Source: Clostridiales bacterium
Lineage (GTDB): Bacteria > Bacillota > Clostridia > Christensenellales > Aristaeellaceae
DNA length: 41,397 nt
Direction: 5' to 3'
Assembly: GCA_015056245.1 (NCBI GenBank)
Contig: SVGQ01000013.1
Coordinates: 1 to 41,397 of the forward strand
The notes under the pieces are model-generated. The model was not told the origin of the DNA. It did no database searches and was given only the letters and a program-made list of their open reading frames with translations. How positions within the stretch are numbered: position 1 is the stretch's first letter; every line of letters starts with the position of its first letter. Positions 32,479 through 40,849 of this stretch are shown piece by piece. The translations under genes were made by a program, and so were the position numbers.

Positions 32479-34270
32479 GGTCGAGTACCTCCTGTGGGAT
32501 GGATGTGGGCAATTCGTCGCCGGGGGCGCAGTAGACAGCGCAGACCAGCTCATTCGTGCCGGGGATCAGTTTCGCGTGGAGGGTGGGCAGCACGGTGCGG
32601 GCGTGCATCAGGTTGGTGTTGCACTCCGGCGAGAGCACCTCGCCCGCCTCATAGCCGCGAATGGCATAGATGGCGCTGGTGCCGTAAGCGCCGTTGGCAG
32701 TGGCAGATGTTTCATCCGCGAAGAGCGCGGTGCGGATCCGGTCGCAGGGCCGGTCTCCGGCCCAGTCCCGCTTGACGGCGAAAGCGCCTTCGGCAGCCTC
32801 CAGCGGGCGGGCGGTGCGGATGGTGTGACGGCGGATGTGCCAGCGTCCATCCACGGGAATGATCTGGGTATCGATCAGCACATCCTTCAGGGGCGACCAG
32901 CGGCAGATGACCGCTTCCTCGCTGAGGGCGAAGGTATCGCAGCCACTGCGTCCATGCCACAGGCCCTGCCCTTCCTCCCGCAGGGCCAGCATGCTGTCGA
33001 ACGCGCCCTTGTTCAGGGTGCCGGCCTCCTTGACGATGGAGAAGGTAAATTGGCTGGAATAGGCGAATTTCTCGTACTTTTCGTCCTCATGCATGTGCTC
33101 GTAGGCGTGGTTGCCAGCGGTGTAGGCGGTGACCATGCTGTTATCGTTGTCGCGGGTCAGGAGCAGACGCACCTGCTCATCCAGAAAGCGTTCGGGGGCC
33201 GCATAAGCGGTTTCCTCGCTCTGCCAGAAGGGATGCTCCTCGGGCAAGGCCAGCACGGCGAACACCTTCATGGCCCAATAGGGGGAGCCGGGTGCATTGT
33301 AGCCCTCGCTGATGCACAAATTGGGGTAGCCGTAACCCACGGTGAGTACGCCGCCCCGGTCAAAGATGGGCAGCTGCATCCACGCGCGGATGTTCGAAAG
33401 CAACAGATGCTTGATCTCCCCCCACGCCATGCCTTCGGGCTTGGCATCAGCTAATGCCAGCGCGGACCAGAAGCAGCTCTGGGCAAAACGGTAGGTCATG
33501 CTGCGCCCATAGGGAATGGCGCGGCCCTCTTTGTCGAACCAGCAAGCAAAACGGGGGGCGATCAGCTGTGCGCGCTCAAGGAAGCGGCGGGAACGCTCCG
33601 GATCCTTGTCCATCATCACCTTGGCGTACACAAGGCCGTAGTAATGGAAAGCCCACAGGGTGTAATAGTCCCGCTGGGTGGCTTTGTCAAAGTACCAGCC
33701 ATCGGCCACATAGTGGCTCTCCGCAAGGGTCAGATCCTCTTCCACACGGGCTTCATCCACAGGGCGGCCCACATTGAGGAAACCCAGATTCACCAGCACC
33801 CGGAAGAAGCGCCAGTTGTTCTTGGGCATATCATGCAGGTTGATCTGGTTCATCCAGTGGTAGAGGTTGTCCTGCTGGGCGGGTGTCAGTTCATGGTAGA
33901 ACCGGTCGGGGATCAGGCACAGGGCCATGCCCATAACCGCCATTTCCACCATGCGCTGGTCAAAGGGGCCGATATCGCCCCAGTACTCCTGATGATTGGG
34001 GTCGGTACCGTTGATGATGCCTTCCTTCCACAGCTGCCAATAGGGCTCTGCTTCCGGGCACTTGCCCGCCAGCATGGGCACCAGCGCCCACAGGATGCGG
34101 GAGAAGCCTTCCATGCCCGCTACATCCTCGCTGTAGTGGGCGCTGCCCTCGGCAATGAGCAAGCGGGTCTTGCCCGGGCTTAAGCAGGAAACCACCGGGT
34201 CGATAAGCTGCAACGCTGCTTTGATCATGTCCTGTCGGGTTTTCAGGGGATTGAAACGAATCTCATTCAT
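32471..34270 (-). CDS. DUF2264 protein (CAZy GH154-type, putative glucuronidase)
   Basis: A 599-residue cytoplasmic protein. An N-terminal all-helical toroid (MEGFSRILWALVPMLAGK, YWGDIGPFDQRMVEMAVMGMAL, NNWRFFRVLVNLGFLNVG, DGWYFDK, DYYTLWAFHYYGLVYA) carries the DUF2264 landmarks. A C-terminal beta part follows from about residue 360. From memory, DUF2264 proteins are classed as GH154 with beta-glucuronidase activity reported for some members; I cannot confirm this for the present protein. It overlaps the lyase gene by 8 bases and the GH88 gene by 8 bases, a tight three-gene block. AAAGGAA lies upstream of ATG 34270. Confidence 0.85.
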   Translation of the reverse strand: MNEIRFNPLKTRQDMIKAALQLIDPVVSCLSPGKTRLLIAEGSAHYSEDVAGMEGFSRILWALVPMLAGKCPEAEPYWQLWKEGIINGTDPNHQEYWGDIGPFDQRMVEMAVMGMALCLIPDRFYHELTPAQQDNLYHWMNQINLHDMPKNNWRFFRVLVNLGFLNVGRPVDEARVEEDLTLAESHYVADGWYFDKATQRDYYTLWAFHYYGLVYAKVMMDKDPERSRRFLERAQLIAPRFACWFDKEGRAIPYGRSMTYRFAQSCFWSALALADAKPEGMAWGEIKHLLLSNIRAWMQLPIFDRGGVLTVGYGYPNLCISEGYNAPGSPYWAMKVFAVLALPEEHPFWQSEETAYAAPERFLDEQVRLLLTRDNDNSMVTAYTAGNHAYEHMHEDEKYEKFAYSSQFTFSIVKEAGTLNKGAFDSMLALREEGQGLWHGRSGCDTFALSEEAVICRWSPLKDVLIDTQIIPVDGRWHIRRHTIRTARPLEAAEGAFAVKRDWAGDRPCDRIRTALFADETSATANGAYGTSAIYAIRGYEAGEVLSPECNTNLMHARTVLPTLHAKLIPGTNELVCAVYCAPGDELPTSIPQEVLDHA

Positions 34271-36083
34271 GGGCCAAATTCCTTTCCATGCGGAAGGTGT
34301 GGGAATGGGTAGCGGCTGCCGGGGCGGTCAACGTGAGCCGCCACAGGGAGCCTGGATAATTCTTGATCATGCGGGCATCAGTCACCGGGATTTCTTCAAC
34401 AGCGGGCTTCAGGCCCTCTTCCAGCCGCAGGGTCAGCCTGCCGAAATGGGTGGCGCTGCCATCCACGCTGGGCTGATTGCGCAGCAGGAATACCCAAGTG
34501 ACAGGTTTCGCCTCGGTCAGGGTGATGGTATCAGTCAGGGAGAAGCCCCCGTCTGCCAGTTCCATACGCCGCTGACAGGATTTCAGGCCGCTTTCCGGGC
34601 CGTATGCGCCAGCCAGTTCCAGCTCCAGACCCCCATCCAGCCGTTCGACATCCCGAGCAGCAAAAGCCTTGCCGGGCTGCTGCTCATAGCTGCCGATCAG
34701 GGGCAGGTTGTGGTTTGCGGAACGGGTGTTGAACAGGGTGTAGCGCTCGCTTGAAAACGTTTTGGCGGTGTAGACCATATTGCCTGCGTCCACCACTTCC
34801 GGCGCGCCATCCACGTGCAGGATGAAGGAACCCACATCATTGTGGTTATGTTCCTCGTCATTGTGACCGCCCTTGGCGCACAGGATGAAGCCGTCCTGCT
34901 CCACAACGCGAAGCTGCAAGTCGGGCAGCCACGCGTCCCGGAGCTGTTTATTTTGCGCAGTCAGCAACGGTGCCGGATGGAACAGTCGGTTCAAAAGGCG
35001 GCTCAGATGCGGCACATCGGCGATTTGCTGCGAGGCTGTACCGCGGTGCTCCAGCCCCAACGCGACGAGTCCGGGCATGCCCAGCTTTTCGCCCGCCAAC
35101 TGCAAGCGCTCGCCGCACAGATAGGGACGGGCATCGCAGTCGGCAAAATTGACGAACCAGCCATCCTCCAGCCGGGTTGCCAGCGGAAAAGAAAGAATAT
35201 TGCGGATCTTTTCATTCTGCCAGAAGGTGAAGCGGCCTTCCGTGGCACGCTCCAGCAATTCCAGACAATCCAGCAGCGCGCCGCCTGCCATGTTGAAATA
35301 GGCGGTGCCCTCGTCGCAGCCGCCATCCGCCGGCAGGATATTCACCCAGCGGTCCAGCATACGGCAGGCGCGATCACACAAGGCGGCAAAGGCGCGGGGA
35401 TCGTTCATTTCCAACTGGGCAGTGTAGAGAATACTGGAAAGGATCCACGGCGTCCAGTTGCACAGGTCCTTGCGGATGTAGCCCATCCACCAGTAATCAT
35501 CCCGGCGCATAAAGGGCGCAAGGATGCGGTTTTCGATCTCCTTGGAGACCCGCTGGCGCAGCATGGGCGACACTTCATCCAGCGGTTTCGCCATGAGGTT
35601 GCTCACATAAGCCAGAATCATAGCTGTCTGCGCGGCAAACAGGTCAATATAGGGGTTTTCCGGGTCAGGCAAGGGCTTTTCTGCCGCTTTCAGCCCGCCG
35701 GGAATGGGGTTCACGTTATGGGCGCTGATGACCCAGCTGGTTTCCTCGCAGATGCACCAGAGGCCATCAACAACCTCATCCAGCGCGTCCAGCTGCCCAG
35801 TGATGCAGCAATGGAGCATGGCGGCAATCAGCTTGCGCCGCCGGTAGAAATAGGGTTGCTCGAACACCGCCCGGCTGCCGGAGCGCACAAACCCAAGAAA
35901 CTGGATAGCGGTCAGCAGCGGGTAGGGCTCTCTGTGGTTTTCGTACAGGCTGAGCAGATCCGCCTTGTCCCATTCGGGCAGAGCTTCCCACGCAGCACGG
36001 TTTTCAAATTTGGGAAAGGGACAGCCCGGCATGCTCCGGATCATCCCCGCAAACGGGTGCGAATCAAGAAATGTTCCAAACAT
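34263..36083 (-). CDS. Heparinase II/III-like polysaccharide or oligosaccharide lyase
   Basis: A 606-residue protein with the lyase layout: an (alpha/alpha) toroid (residues to about 360; CNWTPWILSSILY and GGCDEGTAYFNMAGGALLDCL hold candidate catalytic Asn and Tyr regions) followed by an anti-parallel beta-sandwich beginning with the heparinase II/III signature GGHNDEEHNHNDVGSFILHV (about 405-424). It would cut uronic-acid linkages by beta-elimination, producing the unsaturated ends that GH88 removes. There is no signal peptide, unlike secreted heparinases, so it probably acts on imported oligosaccharides. GGGGGA upstream of ATG 36083 is the ribosome site. It begins 37 bases after the permease stop codon and overlaps the DUF2264 gene by 8 bases. 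The polymer specificity cannot be read. Confidence 0.85.
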   Translation of the reverse strand: MFGTFLDSHPFAGMIRSMPGCPFPKFENRAAWEALPEWDKADLLSLYENHREPYPLLTAIQFLGFVRSGSRAVFEQPYFYRRRKLIAAMLHCCITGQLDALDEVVDGLWCICEETSWVISAHNVNPIPGGLKAAEKPLPDPENPYIDLFAAQTAMILAYVSNLMAKPLDEVSPMLRQRVSKEIENRILAPFMRRDDYWWMGYIRKDLCNWTPWILSSILYTAQLEMNDPRAFAALCDRACRMLDRWVNILPADGGCDEGTAYFNMAGGALLDCLELLERATEGRFTFWQNEKIRNILSFPLATRLEDGWFVNFADCDARPYLCGERLQLAGEKLGMPGLVALGLEHRGTASQQIADVPHLSRLLNRLFHPAPLLTAQNKQLRDAWLPDLQLRVVEQDGFILCAKGGHNDEEHNHNDVGSFILHVDGAPEVVDAGNMVYTAKTFSSERYTLFNTRSANHNLPLIGSYEQQPGKAFAARDVERLDGGLELELAGAYGPESGLKSCQRRMELADGGFSLTDTITLTEAKPVTWVFLLRNQPSVDGSATHFGRLTLRLEEGLKPAVEEIPVTDARMIKNYPGSLWRLTLTAPAAATHSHTFRMERNLAHE

Positions 36084-36120
36084 GCGGGCTGTCCCCCTTT
36101 GGTGTGTGGTCTATCAGATT

Positions 36121-36990
36121 TTAGCCCTTGAGGCCGGAGGTGGCAATACCCTCGATGAAGTACTTCTGCAAACACAGGAACACGACGGATACCGGCAGCA
36201 GTGAGCACAGGGAGGCAGCCATGATCAGGTGGTAATCGCTGGAGTTTTCCTGAATGAAGCGGCGCAGACCCACCTGCACGGTCTTGTTGATGTCGCGGGT
36301 CAGGTAGATCATGGGGCCCATGTAGTCGTTCCAGGTGCCAACAAAAGTGAAGATGACCAGCGTGGCGATGGCAGCCTTGGAAAGGGGCAGCATAATGCGG
36401 GCCCAGATGCCGTACTCGGACAGGCCGTCAATACGGGCAGCTTCGCACAGCTCGTTGGGGATGTTCTGATAGAACTGGCGCATCAGGAACACGCCAAAGG
36501 CGCTGAACGCCTGCAGCACCACCATGGCCCACAGGGTATCGTACAGACCCATGGAGCGCATCATAATGAACTGGGGCAGCATGTAGGCCTGCCACGGCAC
36601 CGCGATGGTGGCGATGTAGGCAAGGAACAGAATATCGCGGCCCTTGAAGTTCAGCTTGGCAAAGGCATAGGCAGCAAATGAAGAGGTCAGGGTCTGCAGG
36701 AAAGTGACCACGATGGCGATGAACGCCGTATTCTTGAAGTAGGTCACCAGCGGCACCTTTTCCCAGATAAGCCGGAAGTTTTCCCAGTGGAAGGTTTCGG
36801 GAATCCAGCGGATGGGATAAACGAACACTTCACGGTCCAGCTTCAGGGAAGAGGAGATCATCCAGACAAAGGGAATCAGGGTGAAGATGGAAACACCGAT
36901 CAGCACCACGTAGAGCAGCACTTTGCCGATCAAAGCCAGCACCGGGTTGTCTTTGCGGATCTGGCGCTGGGTAAGCGTAACTTGAGTCAT
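36121..36990 (-). CDS. Carbohydrate ABC transporter permease, MalG type
   Basis: A 289-residue permease with six hydrophobic segments and the EAA loop PNELCEAARIDGLSEYGIWARIMLP, ending KYFIEGIATSGLKG as in MalG-type subunits. AAAGGAGG lies upstream of ATG 36990. It follows the partner permease by 18 bases. With the binding protein at 38109 it forms the uptake half of the uronate operon. Confidence 0.93.
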   Translation of the reverse strand: MTQVTLTQRQIRKDNPVLALIGKVLLYVVLIGVSIFTLIPFVWMISSSLKLDREVFVYPIRWIPETFHWENFRLIWEKVPLVTYFKNTAFIAIVVTFLQTLTSSFAAYAFAKLNFKGRDILFLAYIATIAVPWQAYMLPQFIMMRSMGLYDTLWAMVVLQAFSAFGVFLMRQFYQNIPNELCEAARIDGLSEYGIWARIMLPLSKAAIATLVIFTFVGTWNDYMGPMIYLTRDINKTVQVGLRRFIQENSSDYHLIMAASLCSLLPVSVVFLCLQKYFIEGIATSGLKG

Positions 36991-37008
36991 AACGGATAAC
37001 CTCCTTTC

Positions 37009-37980
37009 TTAGTCGTTGGCGAATTTCTTTTCGCTGGAGAACTGGATGATGGTAATCACCAGCACGATCACCAGCAGCACCATGGCGATGGCGCTGGCCT
37101 CGCCGTAGCGGATGCGGGCAAATGCAATATCGTAGATGTAAGTGACCAGCATCTTGGTGGAACGGCCCGGGCCGCCCTCAGTCATGATGGCAACAACATC
37201 GTAAATTTTGAAGCAGGAGATGATCATCATGATGGAGGCAAAGAAGGTGGTGGGCTTGAGCTGGGGCAGGGTCACATTGCGGAACTGCTGCCACTTGTTG
37301 GCTCCGTCCACGGTGGCGGCTTCGTACAGCTCGCGGGGCACGCCCTGCAAAGCAGCCAGATAGATGATCATGTAATAGCCCATGTTGCGCCATACGCTGA
37401 CCAGAATGATAGCCCAGATGGCCATGGTGGTATCTGCCGTCCATGATTTGTTGAACGGAATGCCGATGGCCATGATGAACTGGTTGATGGGGCCGTCCTT
37501 CATGAGCATGAAGTTCCAGCAAACGCAGATGGCGACCATGGATGCAACATAAGGGAAGAAAAAGATGGTACGGAAAGCCACCGCGCCCTTGACGGCCTTA
37601 TTGAGGGCAATCGCCAGCGCAATGGAGCACACCAGCGTCAGCGGCACGGTGACGAGGGTGTAGAAAACCGTATTCTTGAGGGCGATGCCCAGATCCACAC
37701 GGTTGAAGAAATAGAAATAGTCGCCTTTGGCGAATTTCTCAAAGACCTTTTCAAACTTGAAAATTTCGGCGTAGTTCTGAAGTCCTACCCATTTCATGTT
37801 GGCAAACGCGCCACCGTTCCACTCCACAAAGGACAGGAAGATGGAAAACAGAACGGGTACCAGTGTAAAGATGGCGAAACCTAAAAAGTTGGGTGCAAGG
37901 AAGGAGTAAGCCACGAGGGTATTTTTCCGCTCCAGCTTGCTCATCTTTTTTTTGCGAGTGCTCACGGCAGACTGTGCCAT
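37009..37980 (-). CDS. Carbohydrate ABC transporter permease, MalF/LacF type
   Basis: A 323-residue permease with six hydrophobic segments (LVAYSFLAPNFLGFAIFTLVPVLFSIFLSFVEW first) and the EAA loop PRELYEAATVDGANKWQQFRNVTLP. The start at 37980 (MAQSAV) has GGGGAG eight bases upstream; an ATG seven codons earlier overlaps that site. The 128-base gap from the binding protein carries a strong hairpin. Confidence 0.93.
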   Translation of the reverse strand: MAQSAVSTRKKKMSKLERKNTLVAYSFLAPNFLGFAIFTLVPVLFSIFLSFVEWNGGAFANMKWVGLQNYAEIFKFEKVFEKFAKGDYFYFFNRVDLGIALKNTVFYTLVTVPLTLVCSIALAIALNKAVKGAVAFRTIFFFPYVASMVAICVCWNFMLMKDGPINQFIMAIGIPFNKSWTADTTMAIWAIILVSVWRNMGYYMIIYLAALQGVPRELYEAATVDGANKWQQFRNVTLPQLKPTTFFASIMMIISCFKIYDVVAIMTEGGPGRSTKMLVTYIYDIAFARIRYGEASAIAMVLLVIVLVITIIQFSSEKKFAND

Positions 37981-38030
37981 GGTGGATTGCTCCCCTTTCA
38001 AACAAAGCGAATGATTCCGGCAAGAAGAAA

Positions 38031-38065
38031 GCGGGGAGAGCGAGTGATACAGTCGCTCTCCCCGC
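38031..38065 (-). terminator. Hairpin after the binding-protein gene (partial terminator or mRNA stabiliser)
   Basis: GCGGGGAGAGCGA (38031-38043) pairs perfectly with TCGCTCTCCCCGC (38053-38065) over 13 bp, followed on the minus strand by TTTCTTCTT. It sits inside the operon, so it would let the binding protein be made in excess over the permeases and enzymes. Confidence 0.75.
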
Positions 38066-38108
38066 CGGTTATGTCAGGTCAGGATGAATGTGGGTTGCGG
38101 GAAGTTAC

Positions 38109-39347
38109 TTACATAACCTCAGCAACGCGCTCGTTCATTTCCTCGATGCCTTCTTCGATGGTGATTTCGCGGGTCATGATCAAGGTGTGCTCTTCTTCAA
38201 CGATGGGCTTGATCTCGCTCAGCTTGTCAACCACGGGCCATTCAACGGCAACGTAGGTGGGCAGCAGGGCAGCCTTGGAAGCATCATCGGTGGGGAAGCC
38301 AGCCACGGAAGCCATGGCGGTGGCAACATCATCAGAAACCCAAGCGGGACGGGTGCCGGTGGAAGCGGTGGCCTTGGAGCCTTCCACGCCGCACAGCCAA
38401 GACACGTAAGTCCAAGCCAGATCCTTGTTGGCGGACTTGGCGTTGATCATGGCGCCAGTCAGGTTGCCGAAGGAAGAACCAGCAGCAACGCCCTCAGCGT
38501 GAGGCACAGAAGTGATGCCCCAGTTGAAGTTGCAGGTGCCGTCGTTGTTGTAGCCAATCAGGGTGGAGACATACCAGTAGCCCATGGGCATCATGGCAAC
38601 GTTGCCATTGGCGAAAGCAGCGCTGTAGTGGAGGCCAGAAGCCTTCAGCTCGCTGTAAGCGGGGCAAGCGCCAGCATCTTCCAGATCCTGATACAGCTTG
38701 TAGAAGTAAGCCAGATCGTCGTACTGACCATCAGCCAGAGTGTTCACGCCGTCAGCCACGGTCCAGTTGGCAACAGCAGACAGCCAGGTGTGGTAGTGGG
38801 TACCGAACTGACCTTCCTTGGTCATGTCCTTCGCCAGCTGGGCGTAGGTATCCCAAGTCATGTCATTGGTGGGGTAGGCAACACCGGCAGCGTCGAACAG
38901 ATCCTTGTTGTAGAACAGAACCCAGAAGTCGCTGCGGAAGGGCAGAGCGTACTGGGTGCCGTCGAAGGCGTAGTTGGCTTCCATGCCAACGAAACCAGAT
39001 ACGTCATAAGCATCCTTCTCGATGTAGGGGGTCAGGGGCTCGGCGAAGCCCTGAGCCTGCCAGTTCACGATGTCGGAAACTTCCTTAACCATGAAGACGT
39101 CGGAAGTGTCGTTGCCGCTCAGCATGGACATGGCCTTGATGCCATAGTCCTGAGAAGCGACGTCGATGTACTGCAGGTCGATGTCGGGATAAGCGGCCTC
39201 AAAGGCGGCTTCCTGAGCGATCAGATAGGGGGTGGTGTTGGCGTCCCAAGTGACGACGGTGAGAACCTGCTTTCCCTCGGCAAAAGCGCCGGAAACCAGG
39301 CTCAGAGCCATCATGGCCACGAGGACCAGAGCGAGCAATTTCTTCAT
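38109..39347 (-). CDS. Extracellular sugar-binding protein of the uronate-operon importer
   Basis: A 412-residue family 1 solute-binding protein. Signal peptide MKKLLALVLVAMMALSLVSG ends at an AFA site before EGKQVLTVVTWDANTTPYLI. No lipobox Cys is present. The mature part shows family features: NDTSDVFMVKEVSDIVNWQAQGFAEPLTPYIEKDAYDVSGF (binding lobe) and MMPMGYWYVSTLIGYN (hinge region). AAAGGAGG lies upstream of ATG 39347. It is the first gene of a seven-gene operon with a consensus promoter, divergent from the LacI regulator. The ligand is probably a uronic-acid-containing oligosaccharide, inferred from the downstream lyase, DUF2264 and GH88 genes. Confidence 0.93.
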   Translation of the reverse strand: MKKLLALVLVAMMALSLVSGAFAEGKQVLTVVTWDANTTPYLIAQEAAFEAAYPDIDLQYIDVASQDYGIKAMSMLSGNDTSDVFMVKEVSDIVNWQAQGFAEPLTPYIEKDAYDVSGFVGMEANYAFDGTQYALPFRSDFWVLFYNKDLFDAAGVAYPTNDMTWDTYAQLAKDMTKEGQFGTHYHTWLSAVANWTVADGVNTLADGQYDDLAYFYKLYQDLEDAGACPAYSELKASGLHYSAAFANGNVAMMPMGYWYVSTLIGYNNDGTCNFNWGITSVPHAEGVAAGSSFGNLTGAMINAKSANKDLAWTYVSWLCGVEGSKATASTGTRPAWVSDDVATAMASVAGFPTDDASKAALLPTYVAVEWPVVDKLSEIKPIVEEEHTLIMTREITIEEGIEEMNERVAEVM

Positions 39348-39424
39348 AATGGATATCCTCCTTTAGATTTATCTGTACAGGAAGGGTGCCTTCCTGTCGG
39401 ATACAGAGTGAGGTTCTATCGGGG

Positions 39425-39472
39425 GTAAGCGTATCACCGCCGCTTACATTATCGCTTACATTTCTGTAAGTG
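39425..39472. promoter_or_regulatory. Four GTAAGCG-type operator repeats downstream of the operon promoter
   Basis: GTAAGCG (39425-39431), CGCTTAC (39441-39447), CGCTTACA (39453-39460) and TGTAAGTG (39465-39472) form two inverted pairs between the promoter and the binding-protein start, where a bound repressor would block transcription. Confidence 0.6.
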
Positions 39473-39506
39473 CCCCGAAAGAAACCACTGCGCTGATTAC
39501 GGGCTC

Positions 39507-39535
39507 ATTATACCCATACAATCATCAGATGTCAA
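39507..39535 (-). promoter_or_regulatory. Perfect-consensus promoter of the uronate operon
   Basis: -35 TTGACA (39530-39535), 17-base spacer, -10 TATAAT (39507-39512) on the minus strand. A promoter this strong in front of a sugar operon suggests tight repression. Confidence 0.92.
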
Positions 39536-39578
39536 TATATTTTGGTGTATTTTTTGCCGAAAACCACAACAAAATTTG

Positions 39579-39619
39579 CGGAAACGTTTGCAAAAGAAAA
39601 TGTAAGCGAATGTAAGCAG
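39579..39619. promoter_or_regulatory. cre/LacI-like operator followed by two GTAAGC repeats
   Basis: CGGAAACGTTTGCA (39579-39592) matches the cre/LacI-family operator pattern around a central CG. Ten bases on, TGTAAGCGA (39601-39609) and TGTAAGCAG (39611-39619) are tandem copies of the repeat seen at 39425-39472. The site lies upstream of both divergent promoters. Confidence 0.6.
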
Positions 39620-39643
39620 AACAGAAAACCGTATGAAAGCGGG

Positions 39644-39672
39644 TTGTTTTCTTTTTTATTTCGTGATATAAT
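39644..39672 (+). promoter_or_regulatory. Promoter of the LacI-type regulator
   Basis: -35 TTGTTT (39644-39649), 17-base spacer, extended -10 TGATATAAT (TATAAT at 39667-39672), 32 bases upstream of the start codon. Confidence 0.8.
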
Positions 39673-39704
39673 CCAAGTAATTACCAAAGAATGGGGTTGG
39701 CACC

Positions 39705-40760
39705 ATGAACGAAAAACAGGCTACCATATACGATGTGGCACATGCAGCCGGTGTTTCCATTGCCACGGTATCACGGGTGATGTCAGGGGGCAGTGTAAGC
39801 GCAGCTTCCCGAAAAAAAGTAGAGGAAGCTATGGAAGCTCTCTGCTACTCTCCCTCCCCCGCCGCCAGCCATCGACAGGAAAAAAGAAGCCAACGCCGCC
39901 TCGCGTTGGTGGTATCCGAGCTGACCAATCCCTATTTTGCCGCTCTGGCTGCCGGTGCTGAAAAGGAAGCCCGGCGCAACGGCTATACTTTGCAGATGTA
40001 CACCGTTCCTCTCCGCAGCGGAAACGCGCGGCCCGTCATCGACCGGCTGATCGAACAGAAGCTGGAGGGTGCCGTTCTGGTGGGCGGCGTGGTGGAAAGC
40101 GGTGAAAAGGAAGTGTTTGACGATCTTCTCCGGCTGGAAAAGATCATGCCGCTGGTAACCATTGGCCCCCGCATCGAAGGTCTCACCAGCATCAACATTA
40201 CATCCGACCTGTCCGTATCCGTCCGCAAAAGCCTGACCCATCTGTACTCACTGGGGCACCGCCGCATTTCCTTTATCGGCGGTTCCGCCAACGTGCGCTC
40301 CAGCAGTATCCGTGAGCGGGCCTTCTACGATGAAATGGAACGCCTGGGGCTGCCCGCCGACCGGAACCAGCACTCAGAAACCGGCTATCTGCCTCAGGAT
40401 GGTGAGATCTGCGTCGCCAAGCTGTTCAGCCGTCTTTCCGCCGGCGAAACACCCACCGCATTGATCGCCATCAACGATCTGGTGGCCTTGGGCGCCATGC
40501 GTCATTTGCAGCGCATGGGTCTGCGCATCCCGGACGATGTTGCCATCATCGGCTGCGATAATCAATTCTTCACCCCCTATCTGAATCCGCCCCTGACCAC
40601 CGTGGACCTGCATCCTGAGGAGCATGGTCGCAACGCCGTATCGGAGTTGATCGCTCTGCAAAGCGGCGGCAGCATTGTGCCTTATAGTCAGATCAGCGAG
40701 TGCTCGCTGATTGTGAGGGAAAGCTGCGGTGCAGGCCTTGGTTTCCGGCGCATGGGCTAA
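39705..40760 (+). CDS. LacI-family transcriptional regulator
   Basis: A 351-residue repressor. The N-terminal helix-turn-helix TIYDVAHAAGVSIATVSRVM (residues 8-27) is followed by a hinge region and a periplasmic-binding-like sensor domain (LALVVSELTNPYFAALAAGAEKEARRNGY, then HRRISFIGG, PTALIAINDLVALGAMRHLQRMGLRIPDDVAIIGCDN and PPLTTVDLHPEEHGRNAV). The inducer is probably a sugar from the divergent operon. Only a weak GGGG site precedes ATG 39705, so translation may be low. The divergent layout and the operator cluster between the genes point to local control of the uronate operon and autoregulation. Confidence 0.93.
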   Translation: MNEKQATIYDVAHAAGVSIATVSRVMSGGSVSAASRKKVEEAMEALCYSPSPAASHRQEKRSQRRLALVVSELTNPYFAALAAGAEKEARRNGYTLQMYTVPLRSGNARPVIDRLIEQKLEGAVLVGGVVESGEKEVFDDLLRLEKIMPLVTIGPRIEGLTSINITSDLSVSVRKSLTHLYSLGHRRISFIGGSANVRSSSIRERAFYDEMERLGLPADRNQHSETGYLPQDGEICVAKLFSRLSAGETPTALIAINDLVALGAMRHLQRMGLRIPDDVAIIGCDNQFFTPYLNPPLTTVDLHPEEHGRNAVSELIALQSGGSIVPYSQISECSLIVRESCGAGLGFRRMG

Positions 40761-40813
40761 AGCAGCAGACGGGCGCAAATGTTCCGCCAGCATTCATCCA
40801 GATTCATCTTCTG

Positions 40814-40849
40814 CACCTTCGCGGTCGCCAACACCGCGAAGGTGTTTTT
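40814..40849 (+). terminator. Terminator after the LacI gene
   Basis: CACCTTCGCGGT (40814-40825) pairs with ACCGCGAAGGTG (40833-40844), followed by TTTTTC. Confidence 0.88.
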
